From: Haberlea rhodopensis
Taxonomy: Eukaryota > Streptophyta > Magnoliopsida > Lamiales > Gesneriaceae
NCBI GenBank assembly: GCA_907163345.1
Contig: CAJQUN010000008.1
Coordinates: forward strand, 12,339,191 to 12,403,190
Direction of reading: 5' to 3'
DNA: 64,000 nt
Positions 12,025 through 24,980 of this stretch are shown in pieces. Positions within the stretch are counted from its first letter, which is position 1, and each line of letters begins with the position of its first letter. The translations under genes and the position numbers were made by a program. The notes beneath the pieces were generated by a model, which ran no database searches, had not been told where the DNA came from, and was given only the letters and a program-made list of their open reading frames with translations.

Positions 12025-15000
12025 TTAAGTACCTTGAGCCAAGTTTGTGTTCTTAAACGTCCCATCGATAGATATTGGAATACATGACATGTAACTTTCA
12101 TCATCAAGACAACCTGCTTGCCTTAAGATCTCCAATAAGGTATCCTTAAGTGTTGTATCAGCCTCTTGCTCCGAAACGCTGAGAATATAAGATATGTTCG
12201 TGGGTTTCGGCTTCCAGCTCTTCGAGCCTAAAGCCGAAGTGGCATTCTTTAAGCAAGATAAGGCCTCGGCAATCCTCCCATTGTTGATGTGGTCCTCAGC
12301 AAGAATCTCCAAAGTCATTGCATTTGGTTTTCCTCCCATCTCTATCATTTGGTCAAAAAATGTTTCGGCCTTTTCAGAAAGCCCATTTCGAACATATGAA
12401 CCCAACAGAAGATTCCCGACTCTAGGGTCATAGACTGATTTAACCGAAAGCCATTCATCGTAGATTTCCTCAGCACCATCAATGTCATCCAATCTGACTA
12501 GAGCGGAGATTGTGGTGTGGTATCCCAAATTCATAATCTTGACAAAGGTAGCCCTGTAAACGTTCCATACACGATAAACGTCCTTGCTGCTACCAGCACT
12601 GGCATACAGGCTAATGAGATAATGGTATGGCATTCGTTCCCGACCCGTGATTCTAGTTTCAATAATCCTCAAACAGTTTTTAGCTTTCTCAAATTGTTCC
12701 AACTTAATATACACTGTTGCCATTGTGCTGAAGGTGGTCCAGTTGGGACTCGTGGTGGTATCCATCCGGATCTTCTCAAAAACTAGTTCCATTTTCTCGG
12801 CAGATCCTTGAGACCCACAAGATGACAACCAAATGTTGTAGGAATAACTATCTAATTCTATATGATTATCCTTCATTTCGAGAACCAGTGACTCGACCTT
12901 TTCATGATCTTCAAGGTTCATATAGAGGGTCATCATTACATTGTATGGAAGTGTGTGACTAGCATAACCTCTATTTTTCATTTTGTTCAATAAAGATTCG
13001 GCTTTTTCCCTCATTCTAGCTTGTGAATACACGTTCAAAAGAGCACCATATATTCTTTTATCTTTCAAGGCATCTGGCAAGTTCAGGAAATATTGTTCAG
13101 CACTTGAAGCATCGTATACTTTAGCAATTAAATCCAGCTGAATAGCACTGTCACTGCTGCCTATTCTGTACTTCCCTGCTCTGTCATTCATCCACTCAAG
13201 CACCTGCAAAGCATACAAAATTTCATTCAGGAAATAAGGGAACCATCAGTGGTGAAACTCGAAAATAATTACGGGCCGAATCCATATTTCCGTGTATATA
13301 TAAAACACAAAAATATATAGATCTATCGAAAAAATTAAGATGGAAGGGGGGAGCGATTACGCCTATTGCAACCCAAATCTAGCAGAAGCTGCCAAGAAGT
13401 TAAATTGAAATGAAGATTCGAAATTTCACCCACACTTCAACAGAACCAAGAAAAGAATAAAAGGGAAATATTTAATCTTGTGAATTCTAGAGAACTTTCT
13501 AAAGGGGAAAGTCATGCAAAATATCATGTGATAAGGACTTAACTTAGTCTTGTTCGCTTCCAAAAAATGGAAGCCTCGCACAAGTGGGATTTTTTTTTGG
13601 TGATGATGCATTTACCCATTTATGATCTGATACGTATAGAATAAGAATTCTATTGCCGATTCTACATGTTCCAAATAAAAAAAGCACACGCTGCATATTT
13701 TATGTGCTAAAGCAAGTTTTGCTTTCCTCAAAATGTTAACTTCCATAGATTTAGTAACTTGATTTCCTTCCCTTTTGTATTTTCAAAATTTATAAGAAAT
13801 CAGTATCTACATTCTTGAATAAATATATACTACATCCACATGGATGTAGCATATCCATCCCCTTTTTATGATGAAGACTATGAGTAACTGCACTAATTGA
13901 AATCTGGAAGCCACACAACCAATTCTATACTTAAAGTGGACTAAGAAATATCCATATAAAGTACAGATCCTCTTACAAGCCGTTCAGACTACAAAACTAT
14001 GGATATATCAGCAGAGTCATTTTATCATCTATTGGGTGATGCTTGAGCCCTTTGTATCTCTAACACATTCAGTTACCAGATCACTTGTATTCGGTACCAG
14101 AAGTACCGCACATCAAAAGATACAAAAATGTACAATTGCAAGACAACTCTCATAAGCTTTTGTAAGACTCACAAAATAAGCCATCACTCAACCAAATAAT
14201 GCCTACTCTAAGATTCTCATTGAACTACCTCTAACACCACCCCTTCATGATTAAGATAAATGTATTCAAACTCCTGAGAGAGCCAAAATATTTTAACAAC
14301 AAAGTGTCAGCATTATCATTTAAACATCAGCATTGGCTTCAACACCAATATGACATTCAAGATAACTTATGAATTTCCAGAAAAGGAAAGGTTTACCTTC
14401 ACTAAGTTAGAAACTCAAAATATTGAAAACAAAGAAAGAAACTAATAACTTTCAGTAAGAACCAAGTTCAAAGGATTCTATTACGATAGCCAGAGTAACT
14501 TGTCATGATCCCACGTTAACCCACAAGAAACCGTGGAGTAGCTAATAAGTTTTTAGAAGTTTCCCACTCCTAAAAATACTAGTATTATGAGATCGAGTTC
14601 TCTATATAAACTTATAGCCTAACATTGGGTTCTCTTTTGAGAACCACTTATAGGAAGGGGTTATTTGGACAATTGTTGATAATGTAATCTATGCTTAAAT
14701 GATAGACTAGATGAAAGGAGTATCCAAAGTCGATTGACATCAGCATTGGCTTCTTGCTATCCAAAGTCGACAGTATCACACATCAGCTTCTCAAGACGGG
14801 GCTACATAATGATCTTATCTCGGCTCCACAGAATTATGTCAGCTTGACAAATAATTATGGAATGGTTAATAAATTCTCCCACCCAGAACACTAATTTTTT
14901 TACTTTTAGCCTCTGCCTTAACTTACGGCTTAAACGAACTGTAGAATAACCAAGTGCTTATTACAAAGAACCACACAAATACAAAATAAACTAACACTCG

Positions 15001-15563
15001 TATTAATGAAAGAACCACTGAATACAAAATAACCAAATACTCATATTACTGTCGCAAAATTAAAACACAAACTTTGAATGCATTCTTGTTCTTATCTCAA
15101 AGTTCCATAAGATTATCTTAAACTATAAGTTAATGGGATTTTCTATTCGTTCCCTTTCACAAATTTATTTTACCTCGAGAGCAGATTTATATCGCCTGAA
15201 CTTCCTGAGCTCCTTTACAACTCTACAAAGCTCCCATTTTGGGAGACTCCTGACCTCATTTTCTGCTTGATTTAACACCAAAGCAGAGCCCATATTCTGA
15301 TCCTCCATCGTTGATATTTTCTTGAATACATCATACCATTTCAACTCAGACCTCCTCTCAAATCCAACTCTTCCATAACTTTGAACCCGTGATACAGATG
15401 AACATGACATAAAGACAATAGTTTTACCCCTTTCAAAGGATTTCTGAAGAAACCCGGATGAAAATGAGATGGAATAAGATGTTTTCGAAGATATTGAAAC
15501 ATGATCTTGACCTCGGTTGTGAAAATATAAAGTGGGTTTTGGAGTGGTGGGTTGAAGGAGCAT
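12025..15563 (-). CDS. P-class pentatricopeptide repeat (PPR) protein, two exons
   Basis: Exon 1 is 15563-15174 and exon 2 is 13203-12025. The predicted protein has 522 residues. The start is the first ATG of the exon-1 frame (MLLQPTTPKP); upstream in-frame codons contain no ATG. The junction is clean: CTCGAG|GTAAAA as donor and TTTGCAG|GTGCTT as acceptor, phase 0, joining SALE to VLEWM. The first ~80 residues are rich in Ser and basic residues and poor in acidic ones, as in an organelle transit peptide. About eight PPR-like helical repeats span roughly residues 180-452, for example GALLNVYSQARMREKAESLL and YNVMMTLYMNLEDHEKVESL. There is no E, DYW or SMR domain, so it is a P-class protein expected to bind organellar RNA. 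Length and sequence recall Arabidopsis At1g02150 (from memory, not searched). The RNA target is unknown. It is the only intact host gene in the window. Confidence 0.92.
13204..15173 (-). other. Intron of the PPR gene (1970 bp)
   Basis: GT at 15173-15172 and AG at 13205-13204 on the minus strand, with a pyrimidine-rich TTTTGTATGCTTTGCAG acceptor. Both flanking exons stay in phase. The intron is A+T-rich and holds no recognisable gene or mobile-element terminus. Confidence 0.88.
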
Positions 15564-15688
15564 TGCTGAGGAATTAGAGCAGCAGGGTCTAATATGCGGC
15601 CTTTCTTCTCGCAAAACACGGGGTTTTATTCATTGATATTTTAATTTCCCGTGGATAAGATACCCACATTGCTTAGAAGCGTCAAGTC

Positions 15689-15696
15689 TTTAAATA
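15689..15696 (-). promoter_or_regulatory. Possible TATA box of the PPR gene
   Basis: The minus strand reads TATTTAAA about 126-133 bp upstream of the chosen ATG, in a plausible position for a plant core promoter. Nothing else supports it, and A+T-rich sequence gives such matches by chance. Confidence 0.25.
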
Positions 15697-16624
15697 CAAA
15701 GGATCGCATGAAATAATGGACAAAAATTCACTGAAGTAGGGATAGTCTATAAGAGACAATTCGAGATGCTAACTCATTTTCTAAACTATTAGCTGTTCTT
15801 CTATAGTGAGAAACTACAAACCCATTATCAAAGTCACAGAAGTTGCGAATGATGGATTTAGCTTCAATGAACTAATTCAATATGATTGGTATAAAATGAT
15901 TGATATTTTTGTTTATATATTTTTTATTAAAAAAATGTTGTTTTTATTATTAAGTTGTTGTATAAGCGAGACACAAATCGGGTGTATGTAAGTATTTCAT
16001 CATCAGCTAATAAGGTGTTTAGCTAAATATATGTCATTGATTTATAAGTTTTCTATAAATTATTTGAGGAGTTCATAAATTACAATATATTTTTTGAAGT
16101 AAAAGATTATATATTAACTAAAGAACAGCCAAATCGACGATTACATACAGAGAAGAAGAAAAACAATAACACCCACACTATTGAGATAATTAACACAAGT
16201 GAAGCTAGAGGACCAAGCTCTGACTACCACAAATAAAACAACAATAATGTGATACAAAAAGGTCGCCTAGAAAGGAGAAATTCCACCATCGCAGAATGAT
16301 GTTGTGTATCAGGGGGAATCGCCAAATGTGAAAGAATAATACACAAACAAATAGTTAAGATAGGTGATAACTAATATTAAAACATCATAGGAACAAACTC
16401 TCTTAACAGTATTCAATCCCAAAGCCCGACGACCGTGGAGCACTACGTGATTGTGAGTTGAACATAAAACCCCCCACAGAGTAGAGCTAAATTAGCCAAC
16501 ACCTGCAATTAAACATAAATAAATAGCCAAATCCTTAAGTACAAAATAGTCGCCCCACGAAAGTAAAGAAATAGAAACCAAAGTGCAGTGGTAGGGCAGT
16601 GGAACGAACATGATTGTTGGGTGG
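15697..16624. other. PPR upstream region and unassigned sequence
   Basis: No coding signature. The first few hundred bases probably include the promoter of the minus-strand PPR gene. From about 16150 the composition changes toward the adjoining Athila-like remnant, but no clear terminus was found. Confidence 0.45.
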
Positions 16625-18597
16625 TGATCGCAATAAATTCTATCGATGAACATTTTGACACAAATATCACAATTTATATCGCAAGTGCAAGGTTGTCAAG
16701 TTTTAGTATAGTAATTGAGAAGTAAACATGCAAGTCACTCCCCCAAACTTAAATTGAACATTGTCCTAAATGTTTAAAAGAATCAAACATGAAAACCATA
16801 AACTCCCTTTATCGATACGTTTGCATGAGGGTTGAGGAAGATTTGGCTTTTGAAAGCTTTGCTGTTGTTGGGATTCGTTGCTCCAACTGAGTACTTGCAA
16901 GAGAAGAATTCAAATAGTAAAATAGTCGACTCGAGAGATAATAAAAACTAAATACAAAAAAACAGAAATAAAGTAAATTATAAAGGATATGCTTGGGTTG
17001 CCGCTCAAGAAGCGCTTGATTTTTAGTCTTCGGATTGACCATTAGAAACAACCATCAAATTGTGACTTTCGCCCATAATACGTGCCATATGACACCACAA
17101 ATGGGTCTTGGTTGTGTATGCCCTCAAGCTTGGCAAGATAATGATAGTTTATGCTCGTCGCTCCAACAACACTCTTCTTGAATTGGTAGGCATTTGAGAA
17201 TGATTCTTGGTTTGGCTTGATTTATTGGAGGGTGTAGTGTGGTGAAGTTGGCATGGATGAGAAAAGCAGATCCACATCTGGCATAAAACATGCGCCATCG
17301 ATGAACTCAAGTCAACATTTTCGAAAATCTCATCATTCTCCAACATCACACTCGGCTCATATATATGGGAACTCCTCATATAGCTTTTCTAGTGTAGGCT
17401 CAATCACTTGAAGATGCTCACATCCGCTTGACCCTTCTACATGAGGCGGATCACTCCCCCAAACTTGGTTGGTGGAGTATTCATAATCTTGTAACCAAAC
17501 TTGCTTAGTCGCCCTTTGATTTGTAGATCTCATTTCTTCCTCTTGGCAACTCGCTGAAAATTTCCATCATGATGGCTAATTGCTGCTCCAGGTGATGTAT
17601 ACAGTTGGTTTGACTCTACATAATTCTCTCGGATGATGCCATGAATCTAAGTAATGTATCTTCCAACTGATACATGTCTATTTCATAACTATCTCTCCTC
17701 TCTATGTGATGCTCGAATGGTTGGTGTGTATAATGAGGGTAGTGATGTTCTGGTGAGTGTTGATGATTCCAACCTTGTAGTGAAGGATCACAATGTCAAT
17801 GTTAGTCTAAGTCAGTCATATCATTAAACAGGTGCAACAAATTATCTTCATATCTATCAAACAATGGACTTGATTGCCAAAGGTCCATTCAATAACCATC
17901 CTTGTTTTTCTGCATCCAATCAATTGTAGAAAAATTGCAGAAGAGTATAGGTCGAAAAGTTATGATAACGGAATATGCTTGCAAATTCACTGAATCTCTC
18001 ATACGCTGCAATAGAACATCTCTGAAATTTGTTGGGCAAAGCTTGTGAAGACTTGTTGATGAAACATCCCAAGTATGATATTATTAAAATTATTCCCCGG
18101 CAACGGCGCCAAAAACTTGATCGCGCTTTATTTAACAGTAAATTCTATCGATGCACGCTTTGACTCAAATAACACGATTTATATCGCAAGTGCACGGTTG
18201 CCAATTTTTAGTATAGTAATTGAGAAGTAAGATTGTCGAATCCACATGGACTAACTACGAGTATCAAATACGACGTTTTAAACTATAATTAACCTACGAT
18301 ATTGAATTTAATAATTAAACTAATGACTAAATTAACTACTACTAATCCAACCAAGCAAATGAAAGTTGCGAGAAAAGTCCACTCGAGAAGATTATCAAGA
18401 CGTCGGTTCACCAATGTAATCCCTACGACCATCGATTGAATATTCATATATCTCTAAAGGTGACGAGTTTTTTGATTTTATCTAGTATACCATCTCGAGC
18501 TATATTAAATCTACTATCAAGTTGCAATAAGTTGTCGTGCAATTATTTCAATATTGCATTAAAATCTCTGAAAAATCCATGGTTAGGATTAGGGTAG
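16625..18597 (-). mobile_element. Athila-like Ty3-gypsy remnant, interrupted at 18598
   Basis: On the minus strand an LTR part (18597-18118) ends TGATCA-like, read on the plus strand as TGATCGCGCTTTATTT. A primer-binding site follows at 18110-18094. Internal sequence with gag-like fragments comes next (around 18060-17400), then the motif AAGTTTGGGGGAGTG (about 16739-16755). About 104 bp of the other LTR (16728-16625) repeat the 18118-18232 sequence, including TTTATATCGCAAGTGCA and TAGTATAGTAATTGAGAAGTAA. The second LTR is truncated. The first is cut by the SIRE-type insertion at 18598. No RT or integrase is left. Confidence 0.7.
18094..18110 (-). other. Primer-binding site of the Athila-like remnant
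   Basis: The minus strand reads GGCGCCGTTGCCGGGGA a few bases past the LTR end, the Athila/Tat-lineage primer-binding signature. Confidence 0.85.
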
Positions 18598-19662
18598 TGT
18601 TTAGAAGGGGAGTTGAATAAACACTTGGCTCAATGATTCTTAAAATACAGCAGACTGTTAAGTACTGCAGTAAGATCTCAATTGATTTCCAAGGCAGTAG
18701 ACAACTAAAAAGATAGTGCGTAAGGTGTCTACTGGAATGGTGAGTTATGAACTGATAGGCAAAAATAAAGGGCAGTAAGGTAAGTGATGTAAAGTAAAAA
18801 GACAGTGATTGTTTCTGGAAGTTCAAAGCACAAACCCCTTCTACGTATCCCCTTCTTCCTTTGAAGGAATGTTTCACTAGAAGACTTTGGTTTATACTAT
18901 TACACAAGTATACAACCCACTTAGGCTAATATCACAAAGATTGCCTAAACTCCTAGATCAGACAGTTCACTAAGATTCAGAACTAACGTCTGAGAATACA
19001 ATGAATATCCTAATACTCTTTCGAATAATAAATCTGTTATAGCTTTGAAGTTCTTTGAGCAGTAGACTTAATGTTTTGATCTTCAAGATCACTTTGAAGG
19101 GTTACTGCTCTATAGATTCTTTTTGAGTGCTAGATTGTCAGTGTGTTTGAGCCTTTGATTCAGAGTGTAAGCGAGAGTTTCTTCAAGCTCCAAGTTGTCA
19201 TATTTATAGGCTCGAAAGTCCAACGGCAACTTTTCTCTATATGGAAATGATTGCTTAAAATCTTCATTTGATTATCGTCCAAAATCATTTTTATCTTCTT
19301 TCCATATTCGTAAACAACGGCTAGTAATTCTGACGCAAATGGTGGCGCTACTAGTGTAGTGCCTCTCCTTGTACTATTTGTCAGATAAGGTTTTGTCTTG
19401 TTCCTTGATCATCTACTGTCTTTCAAGAATGACTTAGTGAACTGACATAAGTCATCTTTCCTTCTTGTTAGTCTTTTCCAGTAAGCATCCTTTGACTTTG
19501 CGGTAGACTTGTTATAGCAGTAAACACTTTTGCTTGGTTACTTCCAGTAGACCTTCTGACTCAGTAAGCTTCCTACGAAGATAGCAGTAACTGTTTTGAT
19601 TTAGTAGACGTTGGTTGATGCAGAAGACCTTGTTATCACCAAAACTTAGAAATCTTCCAACA
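18598..19662 (-). repeat. 3' LTR of the SIRE-type element
   Basis: On the minus strand it starts TGTTGGAAGATTTCTAAG immediately after the purine tract. Its plus-strand left end is TGTTTAGAAGGGGAGTTGAA, the mirror of a typical SIRE LTR end (compare 42812). Length is 1065 bp. It inserted into the Athila-like LTR. The word CAGTAG/CTACTG is scattered throughout. Confidence 0.75.
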
Positions 19663-19675
19663 ATTTCCCCCTTTT
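19663..19675 (-). other. Polypurine tract of the SIRE-type element
   Basis: The minus strand reads AAAAAGGGGGAAAT directly upstream of the LTR start TGTTGG. Confidence 0.8.
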
Positions 19676-20911
19676 TGGTGATGACAAAACTTGACTTAAG
19701 TACTTTAACTTTGAACGGCAGCCAATTTGAAGTAAAATGTTAAGTGCTTTAAACAGTAGTAGACAGATGTAGACTATCGATAATTATAAGCAGATTACTA
19801 GAAGTATCAAGCTGAACATCCTTAAAAAGAATTTCATTTTTATATAAAATGAACCTTACAATAATCCTTACAATAGTAAGACAACATGAGAAACATAGCC
19901 AATACAAAATAATCCGGATATAGTGGAAGAGGAAATTAAGCTAGTAAATCATATTCCTAATATCCGAATCTGGCTAGTTTCAGGGGTTGTTGGGAAAATA
20001 TTTTTAAGTTTTGGTGATCACAAACATCTACCGGGTGAAGAGATATCTACCTGATAAAGAGACATCTACCGGGTGAAGAGATATCTACCAGATAAAGAGA
20101 CATCTAGTGGGTGAAGAAATATCTACCGGATAAAGAGACATCTACCGGGTGAAGAGATATCTACCGGATAAAGAGACATCTACCATGTGAAGAAATATCT
20201 ACCGGATAAAGAGTCATCTATCGGATGAAGAAATAACTACCGGGTGAAGAGACATCAACCGGATAAAGAGATATATACCATATAAAGAACCATCTACCGG
20301 ATACAGAAGAGTGAAAGTCTACTATAACAAGAGTACCAGTAGATGATGAAATAAACATTAACCATACTTGCAACCGGCAAATGGATAACAGAGGAGAAGA
20401 CAGTAGAAACCTAAGTTATCTTCAAAGTAATCCCCAACCAATATAGCTTGTCTTCCCCTTTTTTGTCATCACACTCCCTATATCTGCCTTTTAGATTCCA
20501 GGCTGGTGAGACAAGTGACACCAAATCCTGAACATAGGTGTAAGAACTAGGCAGATGAGTGTTAGATAAGTTATCAACCCATGTCGGGTTGAATTAGATA
20601 AGTAATAAACTCATGAAGTAACTTCAGAAGGCACTAAGAGATTGTTAAGGTAATTTAAGTTGCAAAAGTCTAAATTTTTAAAGATGATATGCATCATGCA
20701 AATTTAAGCAATTCAGAAAGTTTTAAGAGTTTGAGGGCATAACATGGGTATATATAGCCAAGTAAAGACATGGTTATCTACCGTGAATGGATGTCACACA
20801 TGAGAGGTGTTAATCAATCCTGAAATGTGCAGAAGATAAGAACAGAGCACAAGTTGTATTATTTAAATTGAAATCGCAAAAAGACATAAAAAGATAAGTA
20901 CTACAACTTCA
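19676..20911 (-). other. 3' non-coding region of the SIRE-type element
   Basis: Between the end of the env-like ORF (20912) and the purine tract. It holds a 19-bp minisatellite (20020-20305). It also holds a plus-strand LTR-start-like sequence TGTTGGGAAAATATTTTTAAG at about 19988 that resembles the SIRE LTR start in opposite orientation, possibly a small inverted fragment. Confidence 0.5.
20020..20305 (+). repeat. 19-bp minisatellite, alternating A/B units
   Basis: Units GAAGAGATATCTACCGGAT and AAAGAGACATCTACCGGGT alternate in tandem for about 14-15 copies with point substitutions, giving a 38-bp higher-order period. Confidence 0.85.
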
Positions 20912-21890
20912 CTATTCGTGCCCGAACCAAGGTCGTTGCCGGTCAAAAGGTTCTGGGTCTGCATAAGATGACGGAGGCCTTGGAGTCTGTGTCCTTTGCT
21001 GGGTGACAAGACCTCTATTGGCAGAAGGCCTTGAAGATTGATCTCTAGCAGTAGATATGCTTCCGGTATGAGGTGGATCTCTTCGAGTAGGCACATGTTG
21101 TCTACTGAATTCTCCTGAAGGTGGCCAGGCATTCCTGGCACTCTGGATAGTTTCATGAATATCTTGCAGTTTGGATGCATGGGCGGCTTGCATATTAGTC
21201 AGTTGATAGAGAAAGCCACATGCATATTCTCAATCTGTTGTCCTAGTTCTAGCCTAGTCTGTCTAAGCTTGGAGAAGTAATATGCAACAATGGTCGTCAT
21301 GACGTGCTTCATTTTTTATACATCGATAGAGAGTTGTTTGGTTTCATTATTAAGTCGTACAAATTGACATCAGCATGTGCATGATAATTAGTGACGACAG
21401 AGTATCATCTCTCTCTTCATGTTTAAGCTTTATGACTTCGCTTGCTATGAAGAAATGGCACTTGTTAGAGTAGTCAGTTGTTCAACAACACCCAGCTGAG
21501 ATTCTTCTTCTTCCAAGACAGGGTACTTGGGAGAACTGGTAGTGCCCTTAGCACCAGGAGCCTCAAGAGCAGTAGAGGCAGACAAGACATCATCAGAAGA
21601 TGATAAGTTTGTTTCAACATTATGCAGTGATTCTACTGAGATATATTCCATCTGAGTATCATCAGGAACTGTAATGTAGTATATTTGCATAGCCTTAGTA
21701 GAGTGTTGCGCAACCGCAGCAACAATGACAGTAGACATGTCAGTAGTGGGGAGTGTCAAAAGTTGAACATCGGTAACCTCCGCAGCAGGAATCTCCATAG
21801 GTTGAGTAGGATGTGTGGTGGTGAGGTTGGTGGTAGTTCAGTTTGTGGAGAAAAAATGGTTGAGTCGAGATGTAGTAAGGGATGGGGTTC

Positions 21891-23265
21891 TGATAAGTGT
21901 GATTTTTACATTTATTTTACTATGATTTTATAGTGGTTTTTGTAGTGATTACTGTACTATATTACGCTTTTTGATATATATATTTGTATGTTTCAGGAAT
22001 CTAGGTCCAAGTGCGTAAAATTGCAAGAAATGAGCTAATAATGATGAAAAAGGACCAAACCAAACGAACACGACAAAGAAAGGACAAAATCTCAAAAAGT
22101 GGAATTTGAAGAGTGGCGATCGATCGCCATTTTTGCCGATCGATTGCTGCGATCCAGAAGCTTTTGGTGATCGATCGACAATATGTCCCGATCGATCGCG
22201 GATGTGAAAATGGTGAAAAATAATTCCAGAAACTTTCTGTGATCGATCGGCAATTCACCACGATCGATCGCTAGACGCGAAAAAAATCGAGATTTTGTTT
22301 CCTTGTTGGATATTTTGTATCCAAAACTTGGTAAATTCTTACACCAATATTTAAGGAGATGTCTTGGACGTTTTTAGGACACTTTGGCTCATAATTTACC
22401 CTACAACATCACCCTACACCATAATTCCCCAACTTTCTTCATCTACCATCAAAACCGTTGAAGAAGGAGAAGGATCAGGAGAGACGAGACGACGCAGCAG
22501 CGCAAGGAGTCAACGCCTAGCGTTCTTTAGTATTTCTAAACTTTGTTCTTCTTTAATTTTCAGATTCTTAATATTTGATTTGTTGAAAAACATAATTTTA
22601 TATTATTATTTGATGATAATAGTTGGCTAAGTTTTGTTGTCAAGACTTAGGGGATCCCATGTTTTGAACCCATAATTCAATTTAAGGTTTTTGATTGATT
22701 CTTATAATTCTTTGTGCATATTTTATTGTTGTTCATGCTTTTGAGGGATTGATCACCATTGAATGATTATTTATTGTGATTGAATTGAGCATATGATATT
22801 GCAATACGATATAGTAAATTAGGCTGACTGCGATCGATAGATAAAGTCAAATACACGTGTGATAGCAATAGATTTACCAAAATCGAATGCTAGTAGTTTT
22901 CACATATCTTCATTAAGTGCATTAGGAAAACTCGTCACCTTAGAATGTTTGAATTTAATTATTAACTAACATGCGAATTATGGGGGATTACATGGGTGAG
23001 CTGATGTCTTGATAATTGTCTCTTTGATTTATATTCTCGTTACTATTTGCTTGGGTTGAATTTTGAGTCTTTAGTCACTTTATTTTAATAATCATCACTA
23101 ATTATCGTAGACTAAATATAATTGAACTAGTTGAGTTTGGTACTTATTTTATAGTCCCTGTGGGTTCGTCAACCTTTTCTTAAAATCTACTATACTAAAA
23201 CTTGACACCGTGACTTGCGGTATAATCGCTACACTGGAATTTTCTATTTAAATAAATAGCGATCA
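21891..23265 (+). repeat. 5' LTR of Athila/Tat-like element
   Basis: Length 1375 bp. A TATA-like GATATATATATTTG is near 21973-21986. The palindromic GATCGATC array occupies 22115-22272. The end AATAAATAGCGATCA directly precedes the primer-binding region. It is nearly collinear with 27394-28798. The 3' copy has an extra stretch near 28385-28475 and lacks one near 22290-22320. Confidence 0.88.
22115..22272. repeat. Palindromic GCGATCGATCGC array (5' LTR)
   Basis: Six sites match or nearly match [GC]YGATCGATCGNC: about 22115, 22135, 22170, 22189, 22239 and 22260. Spacers are irregular, so it is not a simple tandem repeat. Confidence 0.85.
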
Positions 23266-23270
23266 AGTTT

Positions 23271-23290
23271 TTTGCGCTGTTGCCAGGGAC
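23271..23290 (+). other. Primer-binding site of the Athila/Tat-like element
   Basis: TTTGCGCTGTTGCCAGGGAC lies 6 bp past the LTR end. It is a variant of the Athila/Tat signature TGGCGCCGTTGCCGGGGA with a few substitutions. Confidence 0.8.
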
Positions 23291-23430
23291 TAGTTTAAGT
23301 TAATATCAGGCGATATTAGTTTACTGTAATTTAGTCATTGTTTTATTTTTATTTCTATTTTGATTTTTTTTTCTACTCTTTTACTGTTCTTTCTTTAGTT
23401 GGATCTGTGTAGGTTGTTATCTCTTGGTGC

Positions 23431-24980
23431 ATGCTAAGGAGTAGCAACACTACACTTGAGCCTTTCGACCCCGAGATCGAACGCACTTGTCGAATTAGGC
23501 TAAGACAAGCAAGAACACTCATGGCTGACAACGAGGAACGCGAGGAGGTTCCTGCAGCACCAGTTGCAAGGTCACTTTTGGACTACGCTTAACCATCTTT
23601 CCAAGGATCACTGTCGAGCATTACTAGACCGAGCATCCAGGCTAACAACTTTGAGATCAAGCCTGCAATCATACAGATGATCCAACACTCAGTCGAATTT
23701 GGGGGATCAAATACTGAGGATCCCAATGCTCATATATCCAACTTCTTGGAGATATGAGACACGTTTAAACATAATTGCGTTACTGACGACGCCATCAGAT
23801 TACGACTATTTCCCTTTTTATTAAAGGATAAAGCTAAATTATGGTTGCATTCGTTGCCTACAGGTTCGATTACTATGTGGGGGTGGGATGGTGCAATTAT
23901 TCCTGTCCCAATATTTCCTACCATCCAAGACCGCCAAGATGCATAATGATATCATCACGTTTGCCAACACGACCCAGAGACATTGTACTAGGCGTGTGAG
24001 TGTTTTAACGATTTACTGTGGAGATGCTCACATCATTGTCTTCCTGTCTGGCTACAGGTACAAACTTTCTATAACGGTTTATTTTTTGCTAACCGTTCTA
24101 TGCTTGATGCAGCATCAGGAGGTACGATCATGAGGAAGACACCTGAAACGGCATATGACTTGTTGGAGGAGATGGCTGCCAATAGCTATCATTGGCAATC
24201 TGAAAGGAACGTGCCGATGAAGCAAGCTGAAATGCATAAAGTGAGCAAATTCACTGCCTTGGCGGCCCAGTTAGAAGCACTGAACAAGAAATTGACAGCT
24301 TGAGCATGCATGCAATGCAAGTTCAAGCCGTTACATGCGAGCTTTGCCTATGAGGACATCCGTGCACTGAATGGCAAGTAGGTAATCCATTTGTTCAATC
24401 TGTTGAGAGTGCTAATTTTGTAGGGAACCGACTACCATTCAACTACCCCTACCCAAATACATACAATACGGGATTGAGGAACCATCCATAACCACCACCA
24501 GGGTATGCACCTAAACCTAGTATGGAGGAATTGTTGGCCAAATTCATCTCATCGACGGAGACTAGATTCCAAAATCACGAGGCGTCGATAAATAATGTGG
24601 AAGTCCAAGTGGGATAGTTAGCAACAATCCTAGCCGGGCGAGTCCAAGGATCATTACCTAGTGACACTGAAAAGAATCCTAGGGAGCACGTCCATGCCAT
24701 AACATTAAGAAGCGGAAAGGAGGTGGTTACAAAGGAGGTTGTTGAGAAGAATGATGCATATGATGAGCATGAAGGCGAGGCAGACATCAAGCAAGGAGAG
24801 GTTCAACCACGCGACAAAGGTAAGTTTACTAAGGCCACTACACCCATCACACCACCTGTTAAGGTAGATATCCCACTCCCATTCCCTGCTGCATATAAGA
24901 GAGCAAAATTAGATGCTAAATTTGCTAGTTTGATTAAGAATCTCCACATTGATATGTCTTTCATTGATGCTATACGGTAA
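23431..24980 (+). pseudogene. Athila-type gag pseudogene
   Basis: It starts MLRSSNTTLEPFDPEIERTC. The conserved retrotransposon-gag block follows as EDPNAHISNFLEI, then DDAIRLRLFPFLLKDKAKLW and LHSLPTGSITMW. Further on come TPETAYDLLEEMAANSYHW (24130-24190), the Athila-type PREHVHAITLRSGKEV (about 24680-24723) and PLPFPAAYKRAKLDAKFASL. There are several stops (first TAA at about 23590) and frameshifts. The TAA at 24978-24980 replaces a sense codon just before MPNYAKFLKEIL, so gag and protease were originally one frame here. Confidence 0.85.
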
